Made by a program: the position numbers and the translations under genes
Notes under the pieces: model-generated
Seen by the model: only the letters and a program-made list of their open reading frames with translations
Database searches by the model: none
What the model was told of the DNA's origin: nothing
Shown here: in pieces, positions 1-7,252 of the stretch
Position numbering within the stretch: the first letter of the stretch is position 1
Layout of the letters: the number at the start of each line of letters is the position of its first letter
Origin: Anaerolineales bacterium
GTDB lineage: Bacteria; Chloroflexota; Anaerolineae; Anaerolineales; Villigracilaceae
Reading direction: 5' to 3'
Length of the DNA stretch: 20,360 nt
Assembly (NCBI GenBank): GCA_025938055.1
Contig: JAICQC010000025.1
Location: 1-20,360, forward strand

Positions 1-420
1 AATCAAGCCATGCACCGGTGTGTCAATTGAGCTCGCCGCCGGATTCAAGCCGAATGTGGTGTGACGATACATATCCACCATCGCATCTTCGACTTCGGTC
101 TTAACGCCCTTGACATCTTCTTGGTTGTAAATATTTTCAAGTGACAAAAATTTATCCATATAAAGGGATGCAAAGTTGGCACGCGTGGAAGTCCGTAGGT
201 CTCCGCCGGAACCCTTGACCCATAGCACATCAGCCTCCTCCCCGCTCAAGGGGTCGGTCATTTTTATCTTTGAAGAGGTGTTTCCGCCACCGGTATTCGT
301 GATGCGCTGGTCGGACCCGAGGATGTTGCTGCGGTAGCGCAAACGCTCTACGGGATCAAGTTGATTCGCAACGTTGTCATCCCAAAGATAATTGACATAT
401 TGAAAGTCTTTTGGTTCCAT
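1..420 (-). CDS. rhaD: Rhamnulose-1-phosphate aldolase (aldolase/dehydrogenase fusion type), 5' part only
   Basis: The reading frame starts at ATG 420 and is still open at the left edge, so only the first 140 residues are visible. It reads like the class II aldolase head of the bifunctional rhamnulose-1-phosphate aldolase/short-chain dehydrogenase (RhaD/RhaEW type): YRSNILGSD near residues 29-37, NTGGGNTSSK at 42-51, VKGSGGDL at 68-75 and SSIDTPVHGLI at the visible end. The aldolase splits L-rhamnulose-1-phosphate into DHAP and L-lactaldehyde in the cytoplasm; in the fused family a C-terminal dehydrogenase oxidises the lactaldehyde to lactate, but that half lies outside the window, so the fusion is inferred from the N-terminal type. 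GGAG at 432-435 lies 11 nt before the ATG. It follows rhaA by 86 nt containing a long inverted repeat, and is the last visible gene of the rhamnose operon. Confidence 0.87.
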   Translation of the reverse strand, partial: MEPKDFQYVNYLWDDNVANQLDPVERLRYRSNILGSDQRITNTGGGNTSSKIKMTDPLSGEEADVLWVKGSGGDLRTSTRANFASLYMDKFLSLENIYNQEDVKGVKTEVEDAMVDMYRHTTFGLNPAASSIDTPVHGLI

Positions 421-439
421 ATTTGAATGTTCTCCAAGT

Positions 440-515
440 AGACCCTAAAGGTTTTCTTGCCTGATCGCTGGCAAGATTGATGAACAATGATATGCAGGAG
501 AAACCTTTAGGGTCT
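440..515 (-). repeat. 15-bp perfect inverted repeat spanning the rhaA-rhaD junction
   Basis: AGACCCTAAAGGTTT (440-454) is exactly complementary to AAACCTTTAGGGTCT (501-515), with 46 nt between. The loop contains a second small stem, CTTGCC/GGCAAG (456-461 and 470-475). The right arm includes the rhaA stop codon and the left arm ends 4 nt before the rhaD ribosome-binding site, so the folded RNA would fill the junction. It has no U-tract, so it may be a processing or stability hairpin or a partial terminator rather than a full terminator. A related dyad lies at 3795-3809. Confidence 0.6.
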
Positions 516-1775
516 CTTCGCCAATTCGTTCTTTTCGTAATCCTTGATGACATTCATAAAATCGATACCAACAGGGACATTTTTCTTTGCACAGTAATCA
601 TCCCAGACTGCGCTGAACGGCATCGATTTGAGCTCTTCCTGCAAAGCCAGGCGGCTGGAGTAATCTCCTTCAAGTTCGTATTGCTTAAGCATTTCCTGTG
701 GCTCCAGCAAAGCCATCAGCAAGGCACGCAGCGTATTACGTGCACCAATTGTCCAGGCAGCGACACGGTTAATGCTGGCATCGAAGTAATCGAGCCCAAT
801 GTGGATCCGTTCTAGCCCATCACTGCGGACGATTTCATGTGCAATCGCTTGCGTGTCATCATTGAATGTGACAACGTGATCACTGTCCCAGCGCACACCG
901 CGGCTGACATGCAACAACAACTGGTCAAAATAGATCAAGAGCGATGAAATCTTATCAGCAATTGACTCGGTAGGATGAAAATGTCCTGAGTCGAGTGTGA
1001 GCAGAATTTTGCGAGTGAGGGCATACGCGGAATAAAACTCCATCGAGCCAACCACATAACTCTCGGAGCCAATACCAAACAATTTGGGCTCGACCGCATC
1101 GAGGTTGTAACGAGGATCGATCTTTTCCTCGAGGACCGCGTCCAGAGAGTTGCAGAGAAGTTCGCGCGGTGTGCGACGATCGGCAGGGCTGTCCTTGTAC
1201 CCATCAGGAACCCAGATGTTGGTCACAGAGGGCCTTCCCAACTCCTTCCCGAAGTATTCGCCGATCTTGCGGCTGGCAATGCAGTGTTCGATCCAGAACT
1301 GGCGAATGCCTTCGTCGGGGTGGGCGAGCGTAAAGCCGTCTGCAGATTTGGGATGCGAGAAACAAGTCGGGTTGAAGTCAATGCCGTGATCATTTGCCTT
1401 TGCCCAATCTTTCCATCTCTGGAAATGTTCTGGCTCAATGGCATTACGTTCTATCTTTTTATCTGCTTCCAGGTAAATGGCATGGAGGCTCAAACGGTGC
1501 AAACCAGGAAGGAGACTGTAAACTACATCCAGATCGCTCCGCAGTTCATCGGCTGTGCGCGCTTTGCCCGGATAATTCCCTGTTGCGGCAATGCCGCCTG
1601 TTAAGTCTCCGCCAGGGTTTTCAAACCCTCCCACATCATCACCCTGCCAGCAATGCAGTGAGATGGAGATGTTCTCAAGGCGGGCAAGCGCCTGCTCCGT
1701 ATCCACCCCCAGCTCGGCATAGCGCTCTTTTGCAAGAGCATATGCATCTTGAATCTTTGACTCTGAAATGGTCAT
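507..1775 (-). CDS. rhaA: L-rhamnose isomerase
   Basis: This cytoplasmic enzyme interconverts L-rhamnose and L-rhamnulose, the first committed step of catabolism. The protein is 422 residues, close to the roughly 419 of the E. coli enzyme, and is collinear with it throughout: HCWQGDD (41-47), TGNYPGKAR (65-73), [10 protein letters not shown] (261-270), RWDSDHV (295-301) and [11 protein letters not shown] (327-337). The His/Asp-rich motifs are those that carry the metal-binding and catalytic residues in the RhaA family. I chose ATG 1775 because GGAGG (1781-1785) sits 5 nt before it; the in-frame TTG at 1787 overlaps that Shine-Dalgarno and is unlikely to be used. It follows rhaB by 61 nt, which include a short CTGC/GCAG stem and a T-run just before the ribosome-binding site. 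It is intact. Confidence 0.97.
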   Translation of the reverse strand: MTISESKIQDAYALAKERYAELGVDTEQALARLENISISLHCWQGDDVGGFENPGGDLTGGIAATGNYPGKARTADELRSDLDVVYSLLPGLHRLSLHAIYLEADKKIERNAIEPEHFQRWKDWAKANDHGIDFNPTCFSHPKSADGFTLAHPDEGIRQFWIEHCIASRKIGEYFGKELGRPSVTNIWVPDGYKDSPADRRTPRELLCNSLDAVLEEKIDPRYNLDAVEPKLFGIGSESYVVGSMEFYSAYALTRKILLTLDSGHFHPTESIADKISSLLIYFDQLLLHVSRGVRWDSDHVVTFNDDTQAIAHEIVRSDGLERIHIGLDYFDASINRVAAWTIGARNTLRALLMALLEPQEMLKQYELEGDYSSRLALQEELKSMPFSAVWDDYCAKKNVPVGIDFMNVIKDYEKNELAKRP

Positions 1776-1836
1776 AGTTGCCTCCAAAAAACTGCTTGCT
1801 GCAGATGGAATGTTTTGCAGAAGATGCCTTGTCGCA

Positions 1837-3318
1837 TCAAGCCATCACTTTTTGGAAGCGGGAATATGCCTGCTCCCAATCTTCAGTATTTTTCGGTTCA
1901 TAGATTTCAGGTTTGAACGATGCACGCACAACTTCACGCGCCTCTGCCAGCGAACCCAGATGTTTCATGCCAATCGCCTGCATCAGGATATTGCCAATCG
2001 CCGTCGCTTCAACAGGACCCGTGACGACAACCCGATTCGTCGCGTCTGCCGTAAACTGATTCAGCAAACGATTCTTCGTCCCGCCGCCGATGATGTGGAT
2101 AGGGTCAAGACGCCTGCCAATTAATTTTTCCAATCGTTCCAGCACAAGGCGATATTTCAGCGCGATGCTTTCCAACGCGATTCGCAAAATCTGACCTTTC
2201 GTTTGTGGCACATGTTGATTCGCCTCTGCGCAGAATTTTTGGATGCGGGATGGCACATCACCCGGATGCAGGAAGCGATCGTCATCCGGATCGATCACAG
2301 CAAGAAAAGGTTTCGCTTCTGCCGCCAAACGCGTGACCTCATCGTAGGATAGGTCTTCGCCCTGATGCGCCCATGTGCGTTTGCACTCCTGGATGATCCA
2401 CAACCCCATGATATTTTTTGATAAGCGCCATGTCCCAAAGACGCCGCCCTCATTGGTAAAGTTATATTCCAGCGCCTTGTCATTTACGCAAGGTTCGTGT
2501 ACTTCCGCGCCCAGTATGGACCACGTTCCCGAGCTGATCCAGGCGAAATCCTGGCTGCGCGCCGGGACGGCAACCACGGACGAACCCGTATCGTGACAGG
2601 CAGGCGCGACGACTCGCGCCTCGCCCACGCCTACCTCCTCGGCGAGGCGCGGGAGTACCCCCGCGATCACAGTCCCAGGCTCGGTGACTGGCCGGAAGAG
2701 ATTCGAAGGAATATTCATGGCATCCAGCACGGGCGTTGCCCAATCGCGCTTACGCGGGTCAAAACACTGCGTTGTGGTGGCGTTCGTGAATTCGTTTGTG
2801 ATCTCGCCACTCAACCAGTAGTTGAAGAGATCGGGAATGGTCACAAATGTTTTGGCGATCTCGAACAAGGGAGACTTTGCGAGGGACATTGCCAGCAGTT
2901 GATAGAGTGTATTAATCTGCATGAACTGGATGCCAGTGTTGGAAAATATATCCGCACGCGGCATACGCTGGAAGGCTTCCTCCAGCATGCCGTCGGTACG
3001 CTCATCGCGATAATGAAACGGATTAAATAATAAGGCGCCTTGCCTATCCAGCAAAGCAAAGTCAACCCCCCAGGTATCCAGCCCAATACTATCCAGACCT
3101 CCATCGACCTTCGCCGCTGACATCCCGATCCCAGCTTTGATCTCCGACCAGAGACGCAGAACATCCCAATGCAATCCATCCGGCAAACGGACAGGTCCAT
3201 TTGGGAAGCGATAGGTCTCGGTGAGTGTGAGCTTCTTGTCGTCGAGCGAGCCGACGATGGTACGTCCGCTCTCGGCGCCGAGATCCACTGCCAGATAATT
3301 GTGAGTGTCCGTCATCAT
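1837..3318 (-). CDS. rhaB: Rhamnulokinase
   Basis: An FGGY-family sugar kinase that phosphorylates L-rhamnulose at O-1 with ATP in the cytoplasm. The 493-residue length is typical. Recognisable parts are the N-terminal phosphate-binding strand [11 protein letters not shown] (residues 10-20), [12 protein letters not shown], the [14 protein letters not shown] segment around the middle, [11 protein letters not shown], and the C-terminal ATP-domain motif [13 protein letters not shown] followed by [10 protein letters not shown]. The start ATG at 3318 shares a base with the rhaM stop codon (TAATG), with a second ATG immediately after at 3315; either would give translational coupling to rhaM, and no strong separate Shine-Dalgarno is visible. 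Placement between mutarotase and isomerase genes supports rhamnulokinase rather than another FGGY kinase such as fuculo- or xylulokinase. Confidence 0.96.
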   Translation of the reverse strand: MMTDTHNYLAVDLGAESGRTIVGSLDDKKLTLTETYRFPNGPVRLPDGLHWDVLRLWSEIKAGIGMSAAKVDGGLDSIGLDTWGVDFALLDRQGALLFNPFHYRDERTDGMLEEAFQRMPRADIFSNTGIQFMQINTLYQLLAMSLAKSPLFEIAKTFVTIPDLFNYWLSGEITNEFTNATTTQCFDPRKRDWATPVLDAMNIPSNLFRPVTEPGTVIAGVLPRLAEEVGVGEARVVAPACHDTGSSVVAVPARSQDFAWISSGTWSILGAEVHEPCVNDKALEYNFTNEGGVFGTWRLSKNIMGLWIIQECKRTWAHQGEDLSYDEVTRLAAEAKPFLAVIDPDDDRFLHPGDVPSRIQKFCAEANQHVPQTKGQILRIALESIALKYRLVLERLEKLIGRRLDPIHIIGGGTKNRLLNQFTADATNRVVVTGPVEATAIGNILMQAIGMKHLGSLAEAREVVRASFKPEIYEPKNTEDWEQAYSRFQKVMA

Positions 3319-3635
3319 TAATCCAGGTGGAAATATTCTTCCAGTTCGATAAAGGTTTCATCTGGGCGGGCATTGGCATCCATATACGAAGACATGAATT
3401 CCTGCCAGCGCGTATTGACATCCTTTGCCGCCATTTTTGCCTGCGCGGTCGCCAGGTCTTCTTCAGTTTCAAAATAGCCAAAGATCAAACCATCTGCACG
3501 CATGAACAACGTATAGTTATGCCAGCCCGTTTCACGGAGCGCATCGAGCATCTCGGGCCAGACGTACTTATGCTGTTCTTTATACTCAGCCAGGCGATCT
3601 GGGCGGACTTTGAACTGAAAACCAACGCGTTTCAT
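3318..3635 (-). CDS. rhaM: L-rhamnose mutarotase
   Basis: A 105-residue dimeric alpha/beta-barrel-type protein that interconverts alpha and beta anomers of L-rhamnose, supplying the form used by the isomerase. It aligns end to end with E. coli RhaM (104 residues): MKRVGFQFKV at the start, EYKEQHKYVWPEM (residues 17-29) with His22 matching the family's catalytic histidine, a central YFETEED strand, RWQEFM, and a C-terminal EEYFHLD. The family usually shows RWW at the RWQ position, a mild deviation. An in-frame GTG at 3665 would add ten residues with no family counterpart, so I use ATG 3635, although no clear Shine-Dalgarno precedes it. It is translationally coupled to rhaB (TAATG overlap) and stands 191 nt after rhaS. 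The Rhizobium leguminosarum rhamnose operon has an equivalent gene, rhaU. Confidence 0.92.
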   Translation of the reverse strand: MKRVGFQFKVRPDRLAEYKEQHKYVWPEMLDALRETGWHNYTLFMRADGLIFGYFETEEDLATAQAKMAAKDVNTRWQEFMSSYMDANARPDETFIELEEYFHLD

Positions 3636-3660
3636 AGGAGTTTTATGAGGGAAGTAGGTT

Positions 3661-3703
3661 GTCACTCCGGCAGCCAGCAGGGGTTGTCAACTGCCGAAGT
3701 GAC
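3661..3703 (-). repeat. 13-bp stem-loop in the rhaM leader
   Basis: GTCACTCCGGCAG (3661-3673) pairs with CTGCCGAAGTGAC (3691-3703) over 13 positions, twelve Watson-Crick and one G-U in minus-strand RNA, around a 17-nt loop. It lies 26 nt before the rhaM start. It does not end in a U-run, so it is more likely an mRNA-stabilising, processing or regulatory structure than a terminator. Confidence 0.5.
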
Positions 3704-3714
3704 ATAGTAAATAT

Positions 3715-3729
3715 AGACTCTAAGAGTCT
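3715..3729 (-). repeat. Short dyad AGACTC-TAA-GAGTCT
   Basis: A perfect 6-bp stem with a 3-nt loop, followed on the plus strand by TTTT (3728-3731). It has the same layout as the AGACCC dyad at 3795-3809, with compensating changes in both arms. It lies in the 191-nt gap between rhaS and rhaM. Confidence 0.4.
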
Positions 3730-3794
3730 TTTCCACAGATCAAGATGTTAAATTTGCACACCATCTATGTTTGAAATACCTTCGATTGCCATGC

Positions 3795-3809
3795 AGACCC
3801 TTAGGGTCT
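3795..3809 (-). repeat. Short dyad AGACCC-TTA-GGGTCT downstream of rhaS
   Basis: A perfect 6-bp stem and 3-nt loop, 17 nt after the rhaS stop codon. Its arms match the ends of the inverted repeat at 440-515 (AGACCCTAA and TTAGGGTCT). The absence of a T-run argues against a strong terminator; 3' end protection of the rhaS message is one possibility. Confidence 0.45.
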
Positions 3810-3826
3810 CGTTACTACAACCTGAC

Positions 3827-4966
3827 CTAGAAGTCGAAATCATCGATGTTGTCTGCATTGAAAACGAAAGGTGTGCCAAGTAGAACGCTGAGACCGCCAT
3901 CGGCATCCTCTTCAACCGTGTACTCACCCAGCTTGCCAGCTTCAAACGTCTGGCCAGCTTCTGCCGTCATCTGGCCTGTTGCGAGGGCGTGCATCGCGTA
4001 CACGGCAAGATAACCGAGGTCGCCGGGATTCCAAAGCGCGAATTGCGGAGAAGCGCCACTCGTGACGTACTCACGCATCTGGTTTGGCGTACCCAGTCCA
4101 GTCACGAACACCTGGTCAATCAAGTCCGCATCCGTTACAGCGCGGGCAGAAGCAGCGATGCCCACGGTTGTCGGCGCGATGATCACTTCAAGGTCAGGAT
4201 ACTTGGTGAAAAGAGCCTGGGCTTCGTTGTAACTTTTGGTATCATCATCATCACCATACACAATCTCGACCAATTCCAGATTCGAATTTTCCGGTTTGGC
4301 GAGCTCCTCCTGCATCACCTCGATCCAGGCGTTCTGGTTGGGAGCCGTGGAGGTGGCGCTCAAAATGGCAATCTGCCCGCCATCTTCCCCTGCGAGTTCA
4401 GAGGCCATCTGGATCTGGATCGCGCCGATACCTGCGGTCTCCGCCTGGTTGATATGCACGTCACGCCCGTCAGGTGCAATCCCAGAGTCCCAGGTGACGA
4501 CCGGAATACCAGCCTCTTTGGCGGCCTGACCAGTGGGCACGAGAGCATCGGCATCATTGGCGGAAATCGCCAGAGCACAAGGCTGCTGCGCGATCAACGA
4601 ATTCAGTAGAGTGATCTGTTCCGTAGCATCGGCGGTGGCAGAACCTTGATACAATACACTTATGCCCAGTTCTCCGGCAGCTTCCTGTGCGCCGTTATTT
4701 GCAGTATCGAAATAAGGGTTGCCAAGATTCTTCGGAACCAGCACATAATCTCCTTCACAGGCGGCAGCCGAAGGTTCTGTTGCTGGAGCTTCCGTAGCGG
4801 CTGGTGCTTCTGTTGCCGGGGCTTCGGTGGCAGCCGGAGCCTCGGTCGCGGGTGCCTCTGTGGCGGCCGGGGGTTCGGTCGCAGTCGCCGTGGGGGCGCA
4901 GGCGCTCACCAGTAGACTCAAGACCATCAGGAAGGTGAGTGCCAATAACAACGAGCGGTGTTTCAT
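3827..4966 (-). CDS. rhaS: Rhamnose ABC transporter substrate-binding lipoprotein
   Basis: The protein is 379 residues. Residues 1-23 form a lipoprotein signal ending in the lipobox LVSAC (Cys23), so it should be anchored outside the cytoplasmic membrane. Residues 24-68 form a low-complexity linker of repeated ATEAPA-like units. The rest is a periplasmic-binding-protein type 1 domain of the CUT2 family: VLVPKNLGNPYFDTANNGAQEAA, the LNSLIAQQPCALAISANDADAL segment, VVTWDSG, and GTPNQMREYV near the C-terminus. This matches RhaS-type rhamnose-binding proteins, and the flanking rhamnose genes support L-rhamnose as ligand; another 6-deoxysugar cannot be excluded. AAGGAGA (4973-4979) lies 6 nt before ATG 4966. 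It is separated from rhaQ by 144 nt and from rhaM by 191 nt, unlike the tightly packed ATPase and permease genes, which may allow it to be made in excess. Confidence 0.92.
   Translation of the reverse strand: MKHRSLLLALTFLMVLSLLVSACAPTATATEPPAATEAPATEAPAATEAPATEAPAATEAPATEPSAAACEGDYVLVPKNLGNPYFDTANNGAQEAAGELGISVLYQGSATADATEQITLLNSLIAQQPCALAISANDADALVPTGQAAKEAGIPVVTWDSGIAPDGRDVHINQAETAGIGAIQIQMASELAGEDGGQIAILSATSTAPNQNAWIEVMQEELAKPENSNLELVEIVYGDDDDTKSYNEAQALFTKYPDLEVIIAPTTVGIAASARAVTDADLIDQVFVTGLGTPNQMREYVTSGASPQFALWNPGDLGYLAVYAMHALATGQMTAEAGQTFEAGKLGEYTVEEDADGGLSVLLGTPFVFNADNIDDFDF
4768..4896 (-). repeat. Low-complexity repeats encoding the rhaS linker
   Basis: Short imperfect tandem units encode ATEAPA/AATEAPATEAP repeats just after the lipobox of the binding protein. 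Such flexible linkers are common in extracytoplasmic lipoproteins of Anaerolineae-like bacteria. The unit number is probably variable between strains (inference). Confidence 0.7.
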
Positions 4967-5042
4967 GTTCTATCTCCTTCTAATTTGTGAATTCTTTTCG
5001 ACATACAGATACATGGGTCATGAGGTGTATACGCTGCTCCGA

Positions 5043-5095
5043 CCTCCTTTCTAAACAACAGATGAGATTTGGTATCAGGCAATCGCCTGGAACCA
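5043..5095 (-). promoter_or_regulatory. Hairpin and orphan Shine-Dalgarno in the rhaQ-rhaS gap
   Basis: In the 144-nt gap the minus strand has a small interrupted hairpin (CAGGC-GATT-GCCTG core, with flanking GGT/ACC, 5072-5095). It is followed by a very strong Shine-Dalgarno-like AAAGGAGGT (about 5047-5055) with no start codon at usable distance. A 13-codon frame (ATG 5021 to TAG 4980) begins about 25 nt further on. Possible roles are mRNA stabilisation by a bound ribosome or a control point for rhaS; none is proven. Confidence 0.3.
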
Positions 5096-5110
5096 GCATG
5101 GGAAAGGTCA

Positions 5111-6238
5111 TCAACCGCCAGCGATGACAGGCGCTCGTGACCAGAAGAAGAAAAGGAAGAATGCCACGAACATAACTACGACGCCCAGAACAACGAGTAT
5201 CGATTGCCTGTTCCATCGAAGCCGCTTCAATGAGGCAGTCTGCTGCACAATGCCAGGAAGCAAAATAGAGAGGATCAGGAGCAAACCGATCACGACACCC
5301 TGCACCTGTCCCTGAATATTCAGCAGCCCCATCCCAAAACGCATCAAGCCAATCAGGAAAAGAGAAAGCACGGCGCCAAGCATTGTTCCCTTACCGCCGT
5401 TAATATCCACCCCTCCCAAGACTACAGCCGTGATCACGGCAAGTTCGAGTCCAGTGCCAATGTCCGGACGGGTGCTTCCAAACCGCGCCGCCAGAATCAA
5501 GCCTGCCAGCGCCGCCATGAAGCCGGATAAGGTGTAAATGATCAATTTAATCCGTTCCACAGGCACGCCGGAGTACAGCGTGGCGCTTTCATTGTTTCCT
5601 ATCGCGTACAGGTAACGGCCAAAGGTTGTCCGATGCAAAACCAGACCAAAAACGATTGCGAGCACAATAAACAACGCCACAGAAAACGGAATGAGCGTAT
5701 CGAAAACTCTTCCCTGTCCCAAATACGTAAATTCCTGGGAGTAGCCGCGCGCTGCCTGATCACCGAGAAAGCCATAAGCTATACCGCGATAAAACGCATA
5801 CGTGCCCAGAGTGACTACTAACGAAGGCAGCCTGACACGCGCCACAAGATATCCATTCAGCATCCCACCCAGCGTGCCAAGCATTAGTCCTGCCAGTGCC
5901 GCCACCCAGATATTGACACCATTATTGTGTAACAGACCCATAAACGAGGCGCTCATGCCCATATTGGACGCGACTGACAGATCGATGTTGCCCGTGATGA
6001 TGATGAATACCATCGGGAGCATCATCAAACCAATTTCCATAAAGTCCGAAGATGTACGCGAAAGGTTGCGGGCATCCAGGAAAAAGGGAGAGAGGCGCGT
6101 AGTGACAAAAATGTCGAGGAGAATCAGCGCAACGAGCATCCATTCCCAGCGTTGAAATTTTGCGAGGAAGGAGCGTTGCGGAGGGAATTCGCTGATCCGC
6201 ATGGAAGATTTCGAATCGGGAATCGCTTGTGCACTCAT
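5111..6238 (-). CDS. rhaQ: Rhamnose ABC transporter permease (CUT2/RbsC family)
   Basis: A 375-residue integral membrane subunit of the rhamnose importer. The core (about residues 30-330) is a BPD_transp_2 permease: several hydrophobic helices, the family hallmark IIITGNIDLSVASNMGMSA, then PSLVVTLGTYAFYRGIAYG, LYAIGNNESATLYSGVPVERIK (cytoplasmic coupling loop), and the GGVDINGGKGTMLGA motif. The ATG at 6238 directly abuts the rhaP stop codon at 6239-6241; GAGGA lies about 11 nt upstream. Compared with typical 320-335-residue members it has a charged stretch followed by an additional C-terminal hydrophobic segment (around residues 345-368). The divergent partner permease rhaP indicates a heterodimeric channel, as in the Rhizobium rhaSTPQ system. 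Assignment as rhaQ rather than rhaP rests on gene order. Confidence 0.9.
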   Translation of the reverse strand: MSAQAIPDSKSSMRISEFPPQRSFLAKFQRWEWMLVALILLDIFVTTRLSPFFLDARNLSRTSSDFMEIGLMMLPMVFIIITGNIDLSVASNMGMSASFMGLLHNNGVNIWVAALAGLMLGTLGGMLNGYLVARVRLPSLVVTLGTYAFYRGIAYGFLGDQAARGYSQEFTYLGQGRVFDTLIPFSVALFIVLAIVFGLVLHRTTFGRYLYAIGNNESATLYSGVPVERIKLIIYTLSGFMAALAGLILAARFGSTRPDIGTGLELAVITAVVLGGVDINGGKGTMLGAVLSLFLIGLMRFGMGLLNIQGQVQGVVIGLLLILSILLPGIVQQTASLKRLRWNRQSILVVLGVVVMFVAFFLFFFWSRAPVIAGG

Positions 6239-7252
6239 CTATTTATTCGTCCTCTCCACGCGGCTTAGAATCCACTTATCAGAAATTACGGCAACCAAAA
6301 TCAATAAGCCCTGTGCTGCTAGCTGCCAGAATGGCGAGATGCGAATCAGTGTCAACGAATTTTGGATAATCCCTAGCAGAAGCGCGCCCAGCAATACGCC
6401 GGTGACCGTTCCGACACCGCCGCCGATGCTAACGCCCCCGACGACGGACGCCGCCACAGTTTGAAGCTCAAATCCCAGCGCCGTATTTGTTTGTGCTGAT
6501 TCAAATCGTGAGACCCACAAAACCGCCGCGAACCCCGAAAGAAGACCACTAATTAAGTAAACTAAAAAAGTAATTCGCTGCTTGCGGATCCCTGCAAATT
6601 GCGCCGCTTCCGGGTTGCTGCCGACGGCAAAGATATCTCTTCCCGTGCGTGTGTAATTGAGGAAAAAATAGACAGCGACGGCTACTAGAATCGCAATGAT
6701 CACCATATTCGGCAGACCCAGCGGCGTGCCTTTGGATAATGTCTTGAAGCTTGCGGGCAATTCGAAGGAATTGATCCATGTGCCCTGGCTGTAATAAAAA
6801 ACCAGCCCACGATAGATACTTAACGTGCCGAGCGTGGCAATGATCGGAGGGACTCGCCCAAAGGTAATGATCATTCCATTAAAGGTTCCGAGCACCGTGC
6901 CTAACGCCATTCCCAGGAGAACCGTAAGCAGCACGGGCAAGCCCGGATGCTCCTTCACAACGAACGCAACCATCATCCCGACCAGCCCAATCATCGAGCT
7001 GACGGAGAGGTCGATGCCGCGTGTGATGATGACCATGGTCTGCGCCAGTGCCACGATGGCCAGAATGGAAATGTTCAAGAGGATATCCTGGAAGTTATCA
7101 ACGGTCAGGAAAGAGGGCGCCCGCAGCGTGACAGCAACCACCAAAATCAGAATGAAGACACTGATTCCCGCTTCACGAAACCGGAGGAGAGTCCAGAGGA
7201 TGCCCTCACGAGCAACGGAGGTTTGGATAGCAGCAGGGATTTGAGCGGTCAC
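6239..7252 (-). CDS. rhaP: Rhamnose ABC transporter permease (CUT2/RbsC family)
   Basis: A 337-residue integral membrane permease, the second subunit of the rhamnose import channel. Motifs typical of the RbsC/AraH/XylH family are visible: MVIITRGIDLSVSSMIGLVGM, PPIIATLGTLSIYRGLVFYYSQG, IFAVGSNPEAAQFAGIRKQRI (the loop contacting the ATPase) and GGVSIGGGVGTVTGVLLGA. Its GTG start at 7252 overlaps the rhaT stop as GTGA, and its TAG stop is immediately followed by the rhaQ start, so the three genes are translationally linked. There is no signal peptide; the N-terminal ~25 residues are hydrophilic and cytoplasmic. Which of the two permeases corresponds to RhaP or RhaQ is by order only. Confidence 0.9.
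   Translation of the reverse strand: MTAQIPAAIQTSVAREGILWTLLRFREAGISVFILILVVAVTLRAPSFLTVDNFQDILLNISILAIVALAQTMVIITRGIDLSVSSMIGLVGMMVAFVVKEHPGLPVLLTVLLGMALGTVLGTFNGMIITFGRVPPIIATLGTLSIYRGLVFYYSQGTWINSFELPASFKTLSKGTPLGLPNMVIIAILVAVAVYFFLNYTRTGRDIFAVGSNPEAAQFAGIRKQRITFLVYLISGLLSGFAAVLWVSRFESAQTNTALGFELQTVAASVVGGVSIGGGVGTVTGVLLGALLLGIIQNSLTLIRISPFWQLAAQGLLILVAVISDKWILSRVERTNK

Noticed and set aside
477..815. Plus-strand open frame of 112 codons
   Set aside because: It lies antisense within rhaA, has no family resemblance and no supported ribosome-binding site.
2497..3030. Plus-strand open frame of 177 codons antisense to rhaB
   Set aside because: rhaB is unmistakable on the other strand; the antisense frame is rich in Arg/Gly and resembles no family.
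4768..4896. Repeat tract as a CRISPR-like or regulatory repeat
   Set aside because: The repeats are in frame in a secreted lipoprotein and simply encode a flexible linker.
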